From Pseudomonas sp. Choline-02u-1 (GTDB taxonomy: Bacteria; Pseudomonadota; Gammaproteobacteria; Pseudomonadales; Pseudomonadaceae): 64,000 nucleotides of DNA. The stretch lies in NCBI RefSeq assembly GCF_002836515.1, contig NZ_PJBC01000002.1, forward strand, positions 1-64,000, given 5' to 3'. The position numbers were made by a program, and so were the translations under genes. Below, piece by piece: positions 21,699 to 29,887 of the stretch (positions are counted from its first letter, which is position 1; the number at the start of each line of letters is the position of its first letter). The notes under the pieces are model-generated. The model was not told where the DNA came from and ran no database searches. It was given only the letters and a program-made list of their open reading frames with translations.

Positions 21699-22622
21699 AT
21701 GTCAGTAAAACTTCCTCAAATTGCGGTTTTACTGGCGGCCTACAACGGTATGCATTGGATCGAAGAGCAATTGGCTTCCATCCTTGCTCAGACAGGCGTC
21801 GACCTCACTGTTTTTATCAGTGTGGATACTTCCGCGGATGGTACGCAAATCTGGTGCGAGCAATATGCGAGCGATCACGCGTCTGTGATCGTTTTACCGC
21901 CAGCGGGCACTTTTGGGGGGGCTGCTCGCAACTTTTTTCGCTTGGTTCGCGATGTCGAGCTGGAGCGCTTCGACTTCGTGGCGTTTGCTGATCAAGATGA
22001 TATCTGGCATCCAGATAAGTTGATGCGTGCTACTTCTATCATCCGTAACCGCCACATTGATGCCTATTCCAGCAACGTCACGGCATTCTGGTCGAATGGC
22101 AGCACTCATCTATTGAACAAGGCTCAGCCGCAGGTCGAATGGGACTTCCTGTTCGAGGCTGCCGGGCCTGGATGTACTTACGTGATGAGCAAAAAAGTCA
22201 TCGAAGCGCTCAAGTCGTCCATGCGTACCAATTGGCAGCAGCTGCAAAATGTCAGTCTGCACGATTGGTATTGCTATGCTTTTGCCCGCAGTCATGGTTT
22301 CAGCTGGTTTATCGATCCCGAGCCGTCCATGGAGTATCGCCAGCACGAGCGTAACCAGGTTGGTGCCAATAAGGGGCTTAACTCCCTGATATCTCGTTAC
22401 AAAACGATTCATGACGGATGGTGGTTCAGTCAGGTTCAACTGATAGCTCGGCTCGTGGGGCGGGAAGCTGATCCATTTGTGCGGGGGTGGCTGGGATTGC
22501 GTCGCACACAAATGTTGCGTCTGTCATTTAGTGCCTGGCGTTGCCGCCGACGGCGGCGTGACAAGGTGTTTTTCTTCTGTATTTGCTGGGCAACAGCTCT
22601 CATAGGAACGAAGGTCAGATGA
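21699..22622 (+). CDS. Family 2 glycosyltransferase, probably rhamnosyltransferase
   Basis: A 307-residue GT-A fold enzyme. It opens with the GT2 signature IAVLLAAYNG and has the metal- and nucleotide-binding DQDD at 98-101 followed by IWHPDKL. This pattern is usual in rhamnosyltransferases of O-antigen clusters, and it follows the rml genes directly, so transfer of L-rhamnose is a reasonable guess. The C-terminal 40 residues are basic with a hydrophobic end, likely peripheral to the membrane. Its stop overlaps the next start (ATGA). Confidence 0.85.
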   Translation: MSVKLPQIAVLLAAYNGMHWIEEQLASILAQTGVDLTVFISVDTSADGTQIWCEQYASDHASVIVLPPAGTFGGAARNFFRLVRDVELERFDFVAFADQDDIWHPDKLMRATSIIRNRHIDAYSSNVTAFWSNGSTHLLNKAQPQVEWDFLFEAAGPGCTYVMSKKVIEALKSSMRTNWQQLQNVSLHDWYCYAFARSHGFSWFIDPEPSMEYRQHERNQVGANKGLNSLISRYKTIHDGWWFSQVQLIARLVGREADPFVRGWLGLRRTQMLRLSFSAWRCRRRRRDKVFFFCICWATALIGTKVR

Positions 22623-23581
22623 CGCCCCTGAATGTTTTGGTGACTGGGGCCGGCGGATTTGTGGGCGAGGCGCTGGTTTTGCATTTATTGGTCGGCAAGC
22701 GCTTTTGTCCTGTGGCGGCAGCGCGTGGTGCTACTCGCTTACAGGGACTGTGCCGCGTGTTGCCCTTCGATCTGACTCGTAGCAACGTCTTGCCTGCTTT
22801 TGAAAATATCCAGGTTGTGGTTCATGCGGCGGCCAGGGTGCACGTCATGCGTGAGGATGTTGCTGATGCGCTGGCTGAGTTTCGCCACGTCAATGTGCAG
22901 GGAACGTTGAAGCTGGCCCGGCAGGCTGCGGAGTCGGGGGTCAAGCGCTTCATCTTCATCAGCTCAATCAAGGTGAATGGTGAGAGCACGCCGCCTGGGG
23001 GCGTTTTCAGGGCGGATGATCTTCCTTCTCCCATAGATCCCTACGGTATCTCCAAGTGCGAAGCCGAGGAGGCGTTGAAGCTGCTGGCGCGTGAAACGGG
23101 TATGGAGATCGTCGTCATTCGTCCACCGCTGGTGTACGGGCCGGGCGTAAAGGCCAACTTCATGAGTATGTTGGGGTGGCTGCGCAGGGGGATTCCGCTG
23201 CCCTTGGGGGCTGTGCGGAATCGGCGAAGTCTGGTGTCGATAGGTAATCTGATCAGTCTCATCGTCACTTGTATCGATCATCCGGCGGCAGCCAATCAGG
23301 TTTTTCTCGTCAGTGATGGGGAAGATCTGTCCACCACGCAGATGTTGAATCGATTGTCCCGGGCGTTCGGAGGGCGGGCCCGACTGATGCCGATCCCTGA
23401 ATGGTTGCTCAGGCTTGCGGCTTCAATGTTCGGCATGCAGGCAGTTGCTCAGCGCTTGTGTGGGTCATTGCAGGTCGACATCGACAAAAATCGTGAGTTG
23501 TTGGGTTGGCTGCCACCGGTCAGTGTAGATCGTGCGATGCGCCAAACTGTTAATCATTATCTGGATGCAAACACCCAATGA
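22619..23581 (+). CDS. wbpV: NAD-dependent epimerase/reductase, WbpV-like
   Basis: A 320-residue extended SDR. Nucleotide motif TGAGGFVGEAL near residue 8, HAAARVHVM motif, serine in FISSIKVNG, and catalytic YxxxK in DPYGISKCEAEE. Genes of this type directly before a wbpL-like transferase encode WbpV in P. aeruginosa O6, a reductase that converts the WbpM product to UDP-D-QuiNAc. The WbpM homologue is present at 38713, so UDP-QuiNAc synthesis is the preferred reading; a 4-epimerase role is the alternative. I chose ATG 22619 (ATGA overlap with the preceding gene). Confidence 0.8.
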   Translation: MTPLNVLVTGAGGFVGEALVLHLLVGKRFCPVAAARGATRLQGLCRVLPFDLTRSNVLPAFENIQVVVHAAARVHVMREDVADALAEFRHVNVQGTLKLARQAAESGVKRFIFISSIKVNGESTPPGGVFRADDLPSPIDPYGISKCEAEEALKLLARETGMEIVVIRPPLVYGPGVKANFMSMLGWLRRGIPLPLGAVRNRRSLVSIGNLISLIVTCIDHPAAANQVFLVSDGEDLSTTQMLNRLSRAFGGRARLMPIPEWLLRLAASMFGMQAVAQRLCGSLQVDIDKNRELLGWLPPVSVDRAMRQTVNHYLDANTQ

Positions 23582-24597
23582 ATGTGTGGTGGCTGTTGGC
23601 GGCAGTATTTATTCTCTCTTGGGGGCTGACCTTCGTTTTGCGCCGTTATGCGCTGGCCAAGAGTTTGATAGATATTCCCAATGAACGTAGTTCTCACGCG
23701 TTTCCTACTCCTCGCGGAGGAGGGGTGGCAATTGTAGTTGCCTTTATTCTGGCTCTTCCCCCGCTTTACAGTTCCGGGTTGCTTGACCTCAATCTATTTT
23801 GCGCTTTGCTTGGCTCTGGTCTGTTGGCGGCGCTTATTGGTTTTGCCGATGATCATGGGCATATCGCGGCCAGATGGCGTTTGTTGGGGCACTTCGTTGC
23901 GGCTGTATGGGCTTTGTACTGGATGGGAGGAATAGCGCCTGTCTCCATGTTTGGCATGGAGTTCCAGCTTGGCTGGGCGGGCAGTGTGCTGGCGGCGATT
24001 TATCTCGTATGGATGCTGAACTTATACAACTTCATGGATGGTATCGACGGGATCGCAAGTGCTCAGGCTATTTTTGTCTGTCTGGCAGGTGGTCTTGTTT
24101 CCCTGATAGCTGGAAATCAATCAGTTTTATGGGTGAGTTTGTTCTTGTCCAGCGCGGTGGCGGGTTTCCTGCTGTGGAACTTTCCACCTGCACGTATCTT
24201 CATGGGGGATGCAGGAAGCGGATTCCTGGGTGTTGTCTTGGGAATTTTTTCGCTTTATGCCGCGTGGGGTAATTCTGCGTTGCTATGGAGTTGGCTTATC
24301 TTATTGGCCGTTTTTACGGTGGACTCAACTGTTACTTTGTTGAGGCGGCTGGTGCAAGGAGAGAAGATCTACCAGGCTCATCGTAGTCACGCTTATCAAT
24401 ATGCAGCCCGGCATTTTTCCAGCCATAAGGTTGTTACATTGGGTGTGACTTGTATAAATGTTTTCTGGGTATTTCCCGTGGCGGTTCTTGTCGTGAATGG
24501 CTACCTCGATGGCCTCACAGGTCTGGTTGCAGCCTATTTGCCATTGGTCTTTCTCGCTTTCCGATTTACTGCCGGGAAAGCCGAATTACAGAAATGA
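23578..24597 (+). CDS. wbpL: Undecaprenyl-phosphate sugar-phosphate transferase, WbpL-like
   Basis: Initiating enzyme that moves a sugar-1-phosphate (QuiNAc, FucNAc or GlcNAc type) from UDP to undecaprenyl phosphate on the inner membrane. The 339-residue protein has about ten membrane helices. Family motifs: DD at 91-92, NFMDGIDG at 151-158, MGDAGSG at 209-215 and the HRSH motif at 268-271 of the substrate loop. Overlaps the wbpV-like gene (ATGA). The pair wbpV-wbpL plus wbpM fits QuiNAc as the first sugar, by analogy with P. aeruginosa O6. Confidence 0.9.
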   Translation: MNVWWLLAAVFILSWGLTFVLRRYALAKSLIDIPNERSSHAFPTPRGGGVAIVVAFILALPPLYSSGLLDLNLFCALLGSGLLAALIGFADDHGHIAARWRLLGHFVAAVWALYWMGGIAPVSMFGMEFQLGWAGSVLAAIYLVWMLNLYNFMDGIDGIASAQAIFVCLAGGLVSLIAGNQSVLWVSLFLSSAVAGFLLWNFPPARIFMGDAGSGFLGVVLGIFSLYAAWGNSALLWSWLILLAVFTVDSTVTLLRRLVQGEKIYQAHRSHAYQYAARHFSSHKVVTLGVTCINVFWVFPVAVLVVNGYLDGLTGLVAAYLPLVFLAFRFTAGKAELQK

Positions 24598-25039
24598 ATT
24601 CCTGCGGGGCTCGTCTGTGTCACGGAATAATGATTATGCCAAGTCGGCGACCACTGCCGTCCTGCCATTGTCCGGAGATGGCCAAACCTGTTAGGATTGA
24701 CGACTATTTTCCTGCTGTGGATGGCCCCGTTTATTGGCATTTTTGCACGAATATTCCCGGGTTCTCTTTTCTGCTCGCATCGCAAGGGCGTGCGGTGGAA
24801 ACGTTTCAGCGAGGTTGATCCTGTTGCTCATGAGTCTTGTCGTTAAAGTTGTAGGATGTTCGAATTTTGGTCAAGGAAGCTAATATCGGTCACATTTTAT
24901 GTCCGGGGCCGGTTCCCATGCAGGGAATGGCTTCCAGGAGCCCCCCGATTACGGTGTGTTTGCGTAGCGGTTGCTGCTGTTAACCTGCCTCGATGGTCGA
25001 AAGAAAAATGATATTGACAGAAAAAACAAAGGGCTACGC
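24598..25039 (+). other. Intergenic region, AT-richer, possible small ORF
   Basis: This 442-base gap interrupts an otherwise tightly packed cluster, between wbpL and the ABC permease. Base composition is visibly more AT-rich than the flanking housekeeping DNA. A 49-codon frame from a TTG at 24697 to a stop at 24846 would encode one hydrophobic helix followed by a basic tail, but it has no convincing ribosome site. A promoter for the exporter genes may also lie here. No known gene or repeat was recognised. Confidence 0.4.
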
Positions 25040-25867
25040 ATGAACCCGCACGCTGTTCGCTCAACATCCCCCCTTACATTGTATCGGTCTATCCGTCAAA
25101 ATCGCGGTTTGATATACAGCCTGATTAAAAGAGACATCGCCGGAAGATACAGTGGCTCGGTTCTGGGGCTGTTGTGGTCTTTCTTTAACCCTGTGCTTAT
25201 GTTGGCTGTTTACACTTTTGTATTTAGTGTTGTGTTCAAGGCTCGTTGGGTGGGTGGAAGTGATTCAAAAGCTGAATTTGCACTTGTTTTGTTTGCAGGT
25301 CTGATGGTGTTTAACTTGTTCTCTGAGTGTATGAATCGCGCGCCAAGTTTAATTCTGTCGAATGTCAACTATGTAAAAAAAGTAATATTTCCATTGGAAA
25401 TATTGCCCATTGTTACACTCGGGTCTGCACTTTTTCACCTGATGGTGAACTTTGTGGTTTGGCTGGTTTTCTATGTGATCTTCTACGGTGCGCCTCATCT
25501 GGGTGTGCTGTTCTTCCCGCTGATACTTTTACCGCTGGCCCTTTTGACGCTCGGGGTCACTTGGTTCGTGGCTTCCCTGGGGGTATACCTGCGTGATGTG
25601 GCGCAGGTGATCAGTACCCTTGTTCCCGTCCTGATGTTTCTGTCGCCGGTTTTTTATCCACTGAAAAGCCTGCCTGAGCGATTCCAGGCAGTGGTGCAAG
25701 TCAGCCCCATCACTGTCGCGGTCGAGCAAACACGAGGCCTCATGTATTGGGGAGAGTCTATGGACTGGCGGGTTTGGGGGCTTTATCTGTTGATCTCCTG
25801 CGCAATTGCATGGTTTGGTTTTGTTTGGTTCCAGAAGACACGAAAGGGGTTTGCAGATGTCCTCTGA
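25040..25867 (+). CDS. wzm: O-antigen ABC transporter permease (Wzm)
   Basis: Membrane subunit of the exporter that carries completed undecaprenyl-linked glycan across the inner membrane. The 275-residue protein has an N-terminal amphipathic stretch, then LIKRDIAGRYSGSVLGLLW, a hallmark of the ABC-2 polysaccharide export family, and about six transmembrane helices. I chose the ATG at 25040 with AAAGGG upstream, rather than an in-frame start at 24971. It overlaps the ATPase gene by 11 bases. More AT-rich than its neighbours, consistent with lateral transfer. Confidence 0.95.
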   Translation: MNPHAVRSTSPLTLYRSIRQNRGLIYSLIKRDIAGRYSGSVLGLLWSFFNPVLMLAVYTFVFSVVFKARWVGGSDSKAEFALVLFAGLMVFNLFSECMNRAPSLILSNVNYVKKVIFPLEILPIVTLGSALFHLMVNFVVWLVFYVIFYGAPHLGVLFFPLILLPLALLTLGVTWFVASLGVYLRDVAQVISTLVPVLMFLSPVFYPLKSLPERFQAVVQVSPITVAVEQTRGLMYWGESMDWRVWGLYLLISCAIAWFGFVWFQKTRKGFADVL

Positions 25868-27281
25868 TGAGTACTCGATCCGCGTAAATGGTCTTGGTAA
25901 ATGCTACGAGATTTATGCGACGCCGCGTGACCGCTTAAAGCAGTTCATTATTCCTCCGATTCAACGGTTGGCAGGATGTAAGCCGTCATCGTTTTGCCGC
26001 GAGTACTGGGCTCTGGAGAACATTTCGTTCGATATTCGCAAAGGCGAGGCTTTTGGTATTGTCGGTCGCAACGGCAGCGGGAAAAGCACACTTCTGCAGT
26101 TGATCACAGGAACCATCGCGCCGACGGTAGGTACTGTTGAAACCCGTGGCCGAGTCGCCGCACTTCTTGAGCTGGGATCGGGCTTCAACCCCGAGTTCAC
26201 CGGCCGTGACAATGTCTATCTGAATGCGATGCTGCTCGGTATGACCCATGATGAGGTCGACGAGCGCTTTGACAAGATTGCTGCCTTTGCCGATATCGGC
26301 GACTACCTCGATCAGCCGGTCAAGACCTACTCCAGCGGGATGCTGGTACGTTTGGCGTTCGCAGTACAGGTTCAAATCGAGCCAGACATTCTGATCGTCG
26401 ACGAGGCGTTGGCTGTGGGTGATGCGCTGTTTCAGAAACGCTGCTTCGGCCGGATCGAAAAGCTGCTTTCTGATGGCGTGACCCTGTTGTTTGTCTCCCA
26501 TGATCAGGAGTCGGTTCGAACGCTGACCAATCGGGCGATCCTGCTCAAGGGTGGCCGAGAGGTTTCGATGGGGTCTGCCTCCCAGGTCCTGCTCGATTAC
26601 CGCAAGCTGCTGCATCAGGAAGAGTCGGATTATTTCTCCAAGCTGATGCAGCCTGCTGCAGACAAGGCTCCCGCTCCGGCTTCGGCTCCTCAGTCCGCTG
26701 ACTCTGACGCTTCCAGCGAAGGAACCACCGTACCTGAGTCGAGCGAAGTCTCGGAACAAAGCCAGGCGCCTGCCGTCTCGGGACGCGCTGATCAGATGTC
26801 TTTCGGTGATGGCGGTGTTGAAGTGTTGTCCGTCGGTACGTTTGGTGTTGATGACGAACCATGCGCGGTTTTTTATCCGGGCGACGTCATTCGCATCCGG
26901 GTCAACTGTGTTTCACTCATTGATACCGACAGCATCAACGTCGGTGTGCGCATCCGAAGTCGTGAAGGGATAAAAATATATTCTTGGGGCACCTTGAACC
27001 AGGATATGCAGATTCTGGCCGGACTGCGTGAAGGCGAACTGTTCTGGAAGCGCCAGCTCAAGGCCGGAGAGCAGTTCCATGTCTGGCTGGAATGCGACTG
27101 CTCCCTGGGTTCGAATCTCTATGAGATTCAGGCATCCATTTCCCATGAAGGCAAGCCTGACTATACCGCCCAAAGAATTTTGCACTGGAAAGATGAAGCA
27201 GCATTTTTCCAGACACTGGTGCGGCAGGATGAATACTTTTTCGGTGGAATAGCCGACTTACATATGGCTGCCAGGTGGTAA
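25857..27281 (+). CDS. wzt: O-antigen ABC transporter ATPase with carbohydrate-binding domain (Wzt)
   Basis: 474 residues. ATPase domain, about 1-255: Walker A GRNGSGKST at 70-78, signature YSSGM at 158-162, Walker B ILIVDEAL at 178-185, switch histidine H215. Residues about 265-308 form a low-complexity linker rich in A, P, S and E. Residues about 310-474 match the Wzt C-terminal beta-sandwich that in E. coli O8/O9a binds the chemically capped non-reducing end of the finished chain. This extended type of Wzt goes with export coupled to chain termination, and the next gene encodes methyltransferase domains that could add the cap. The start at 25857 overlaps wzm. Confidence 0.94.
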   Translation: MSSDEYSIRVNGLGKCYEIYATPRDRLKQFIIPPIQRLAGCKPSSFCREYWALENISFDIRKGEAFGIVGRNGSGKSTLLQLITGTIAPTVGTVETRGRVAALLELGSGFNPEFTGRDNVYLNAMLLGMTHDEVDERFDKIAAFADIGDYLDQPVKTYSSGMLVRLAFAVQVQIEPDILIVDEALAVGDALFQKRCFGRIEKLLSDGVTLLFVSHDQESVRTLTNRAILLKGGREVSMGSASQVLLDYRKLLHQEESDYFSKLMQPAADKAPAPASAPQSADSDASSEGTTVPESSEVSEQSQAPAVSGRADQMSFGDGGVEVLSVGTFGVDDEPCAVFYPGDVIRIRVNCVSLIDTDSINVGVRIRSREGIKIYSWGTLNQDMQILAGLREGELFWKRQLKAGEQFHVWLECDCSLGSNLYEIQASISHEGKPDYTAQRILHWKDEAAFFQTLVRQDEYFFGGIADLHMAARW

Positions 27282-27283
27282 TG

Positions 27284-29887
27284 ATGAGTCCAATCAATTC
27301 GATTGATTACAGCTTGCTCAACAACGATTACTGGAAAGCCGTCATTGCATCGGGTGAGAGCAATGGCGATTTTCGCGAGACATCCAGATGGGTCGCCAAA
27401 ACCTGCGGCACCGGCTCGGTGCTGGATATCGGTTGCGGTCTGGGCGGACTGGTTTCAGAACTCCTGTCGTTGGGTATCAATGCAGTAGGGGTGGACGTTT
27501 CGTCCCTTGCCGTGGAAGCTGCCAACAAACGTTTTCCTGGTCGGTTCAGCCGAGGCTCCGCGGTATCGTTGCCGTTTGCTGAAGGCCAGTTTGACACCGT
27601 CGTCTCCACTAACTGCCTGGAACATCTTGATCCTGAAGATGTGCCGCAAGCCTTGCGCGAGATGTACCGCGTATCAGCCCGGTACGTTTTTCTGCAGATA
27701 ACGACATCTGCTGAAGCGGGCGAGCCTTCGCCATTGACGACGGCCAAGCGTGACTGGTGGGAAGCCCAGTGTTTCGAGGCCGGGTTTCGAAAGCATGAGT
27801 TGTACTACCAGATCAATCCTTATGAAGCATTGAACGAAGACGGACGGCAGATATTCGTATTGCTGGAGAAGGTGCCTGCCGAGGCGTTGCGCCATTACGA
27901 TTTGTCGGTTCTGGTTGAAGAGCGGCTGCTCCATACGGACATGCTGCGTGAAGTTGGGCGACGCGGTGACGCGCACTGTATTCGCTATCAGAAGGCCGCC
28001 GAGTTCGTGCGCCCGGGCGATCGTGTGCTGGACGTTGCGTGCGGCCTTGGTTACGGCAGTTACATGTTGTACGCGGCTTCGCAGGCCCAATCGGTATTAG
28101 GCGTTGATCTGAGTGATTTTGGTATCGCTTATGCGAATGCCCATTACGGTCGCCCTGGCAAGGTCGAGTTCGAGGTTGGTGACGCTCAGGCGCTCAGTTC
28201 GATTGCAGACAATAGCATCGACTTCATTGCCGCATTCGAAACCATCGAGCATGTTCCTGAGCCAATGGAATATCTGCTCCAGTTGAAACGCGTGCTCAAG
28301 CCGGGTGGTCGCGTGATGGTCTGCGCCCCGAATAACTGGGCGGACGAAACCGGTAAAGATCCTAACCCGCACCATCTGCATGTTTATACCTGGGATCGGC
28401 TGGTAGAGGAGTGCGGTACGCATTTCCTTCTGGAACAAGGCATGTTGCAAACGGCGGGTGGCGCCATGAAGTGCCACCACTCACCGCGTAAGTGGGAGAC
28501 TGTGCCCGTCGATCGCACTCCGGAACAGGAAGCGGAGTGGGTTCTGCTGTTGGGTATGGCCGATCCGCTTGAAGGGGTGTCGGTGCCATATGAGGAAACT
28601 CAATGGCAACTGCCGGACTCGCCAGAGTTCTCGGTCAGTGCATTTGCCCGCGACTACCAGAATCCGTGGCTGATACGGGGAATGGTTGCTCAGGGTCAGC
28701 GCGCGCGTTCGGCGTCTTTGTTGCAGTCGATGCAGGATCGGGTGTTGGCCACGGCTGCCCCTGATTCGGTTGATTACGGTGCAGCGCTGTGCGGAAAGGT
28801 CTATATCCAGTCCCAAGCGGTTGATCTGCCCATCGAGCGCTACCAGGCGCTTTTGGCCGAAATTCGACGCTTCGCTGCGATTGCCAATCCGTCGCCACAC
28901 CAATTGCGTTGGCAGGTCTCCTTGCTATTTGCCGGCGGTGAGCTTGCGCGGATCCACGGTCGTTTCGAGGATGCGATCGAGTGCTTCACGGCTTGTGCCG
29001 GCATTGATGTACTCGCTTACAGCCCATTGCTGGGCAACAAAATCGTCGATGCATTGCACTGGTTGTCGGATTTTGCCGTCGCAAGCGGCGATGAGCTCGC
29101 GGCACGAGCCTATCTGGTTCGCGCGGTAGCCGAGGTGCAACGTCTAGTCAGCGGCACATGGCTGAATATCAGTGGTGATCCGCGGTCGCCGCTGCCCTTT
29201 GGTTTGGCTGAAGCGGCTCAATTATTGGACAAGGCGTCGCGAGCGGCTTACAGGCTGTCCGTTTTGGACAGTGTTGCGCTACGCCCTGGCATGGTTTACC
29301 AGGAATCCAGCGGCTTTTTTGAGCGCCAGCTAGCTGAGCGTGATCAGAAGCTGGACGATGTCGGCGACTCCGTTAATAGCCTCCTTGCTGCGTTGGAGGA
29401 GAAAGATGCCGCGTGCAGGGTGCTGGTTGAGCAGGTCAACACGTTGGAAAGCCGAACTCACGAGCTGGCCAGGGAAGTTGTCGCACAAGACAAACACGCT
29501 CAGAGTCTTGCTCAGGAAGTGATGAGGCTAGACGCACATGCTCAGAGTCTAGCTCTGGAGGTCATCAAGCAGGACGCCCATGCCCAGAGCCTTGCTGAGG
29601 AAGTGATGCAGCAAGATGCCAGTGCCCAAAGTCTTGCTCAGGAAGTGAGAACGCTAGATGCCCACGCCCAGATGCTTGCAGAAGAAGTTGTCAAAAGAGA
29701 TGCAGAAATAGTTCATCTGCTGACTGAGGCCAATGTAGATGAGGGACCAATCTCGCGGGATCTTCTGCAGGAAATTACTAAAAGAGATATCGAGATCAAT
29801 CGTTTGCTGAGGCTAAGCAACCAAGGTTCGTTGCGGTCGTTATGGAAGAGAGTCCTGCGTGGGACTGTTCGGAGAGTAGGGAAATGA
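27284..29887 (+). CDS. Double methyltransferase with repeat-built coiled coil; candidate chain terminator/ruler
   Basis: An 867-residue protein. Class I SAM methyltransferase domain 1 has motif I VLDIGCGLGG at 47-56 and CLEHL near 111-115; domain 2 has VLDVACGLGYGSY at 248-260, VLGVDLSD, and ETIEHVPEP near 319-327. Residues about 400-675 are helical and not recognised. Residues about 677-815 are predicted coiled coil, including five 14-residue repeats at 738-807 (consensus HAQSLAQEVMRLDA) after a degenerate unit at 724-737. The C-terminus is basic (residues 851-867), possibly membrane-binding. It lies between wzt and a large glycosyltransferase, overlapping both. The layout resembles WbdD, but I see no kinase domain. 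ATG 27281 is an alternative start. Confidence 0.85.
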   Translation: MSPINSIDYSLLNNDYWKAVIASGESNGDFRETSRWVAKTCGTGSVLDIGCGLGGLVSELLSLGINAVGVDVSSLAVEAANKRFPGRFSRGSAVSLPFAEGQFDTVVSTNCLEHLDPEDVPQALREMYRVSARYVFLQITTSAEAGEPSPLTTAKRDWWEAQCFEAGFRKHELYYQINPYEALNEDGRQIFVLLEKVPAEALRHYDLSVLVEERLLHTDMLREVGRRGDAHCIRYQKAAEFVRPGDRVLDVACGLGYGSYMLYAASQAQSVLGVDLSDFGIAYANAHYGRPGKVEFEVGDAQALSSIADNSIDFIAAFETIEHVPEPMEYLLQLKRVLKPGGRVMVCAPNNWADETGKDPNPHHLHVYTWDRLVEECGTHFLLEQGMLQTAGGAMKCHHSPRKWETVPVDRTPEQEAEWVLLLGMADPLEGVSVPYEETQWQLPDSPEFSVSAFARDYQNPWLIRGMVAQGQRARSASLLQSMQDRVLATAAPDSVDYGAALCGKVYIQSQAVDLPIERYQALLAEIRRFAAIANPSPHQLRWQVSLLFAGGELARIHGRFEDAIECFTACAGIDVLAYSPLLGNKIVDALHWLSDFAVASGDELAARAYLVRAVAEVQRLVSGTWLNISGDPRSPLPFGLAEAAQLLDKASRAAYRLSVLDSVALRPGMVYQESSGFFERQLAERDQKLDDVGDSVNSLLAALEEKDAACRVLVEQVNTLESRTHELAREVVAQDKHAQSLAQEVMRLDAHAQSLALEVIKQDAHAQSLAEEVMQQDASAQSLAQEVRTLDAHAQMLAEEVVKRDAEIVHLLTEANVDEGPISRDLLQEITKRDIEINRLLRLSNQGSLRSLWKRVLRGTVRRVGK
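29495..29704 (+). repeat. Five tandem 42-bp coding repeats
   Basis: Within the methyltransferase/coiled-coil gene, five 42-base units encode 14-residue repeats (738-751, 752-765, 766-779, 780-793, 794-807) sharing the pattern hAQsLAxEVxxxDA. Fourteen residues are exactly two heptads, with L5 and L12 (or Q) on one core position and A2 and V9 on the other, so each added unit lengthens a coiled coil without breaking register. A sixth degenerate unit precedes at 724-737. Such repeats can change number by slippage or recombination. Confidence 0.88.

Noticed and set aside
29495..29704. Regular 42-bp repeats considered as a CRISPR-like array
   Set aside because: They are contiguous, in frame inside a coding sequence, and have no spacers.
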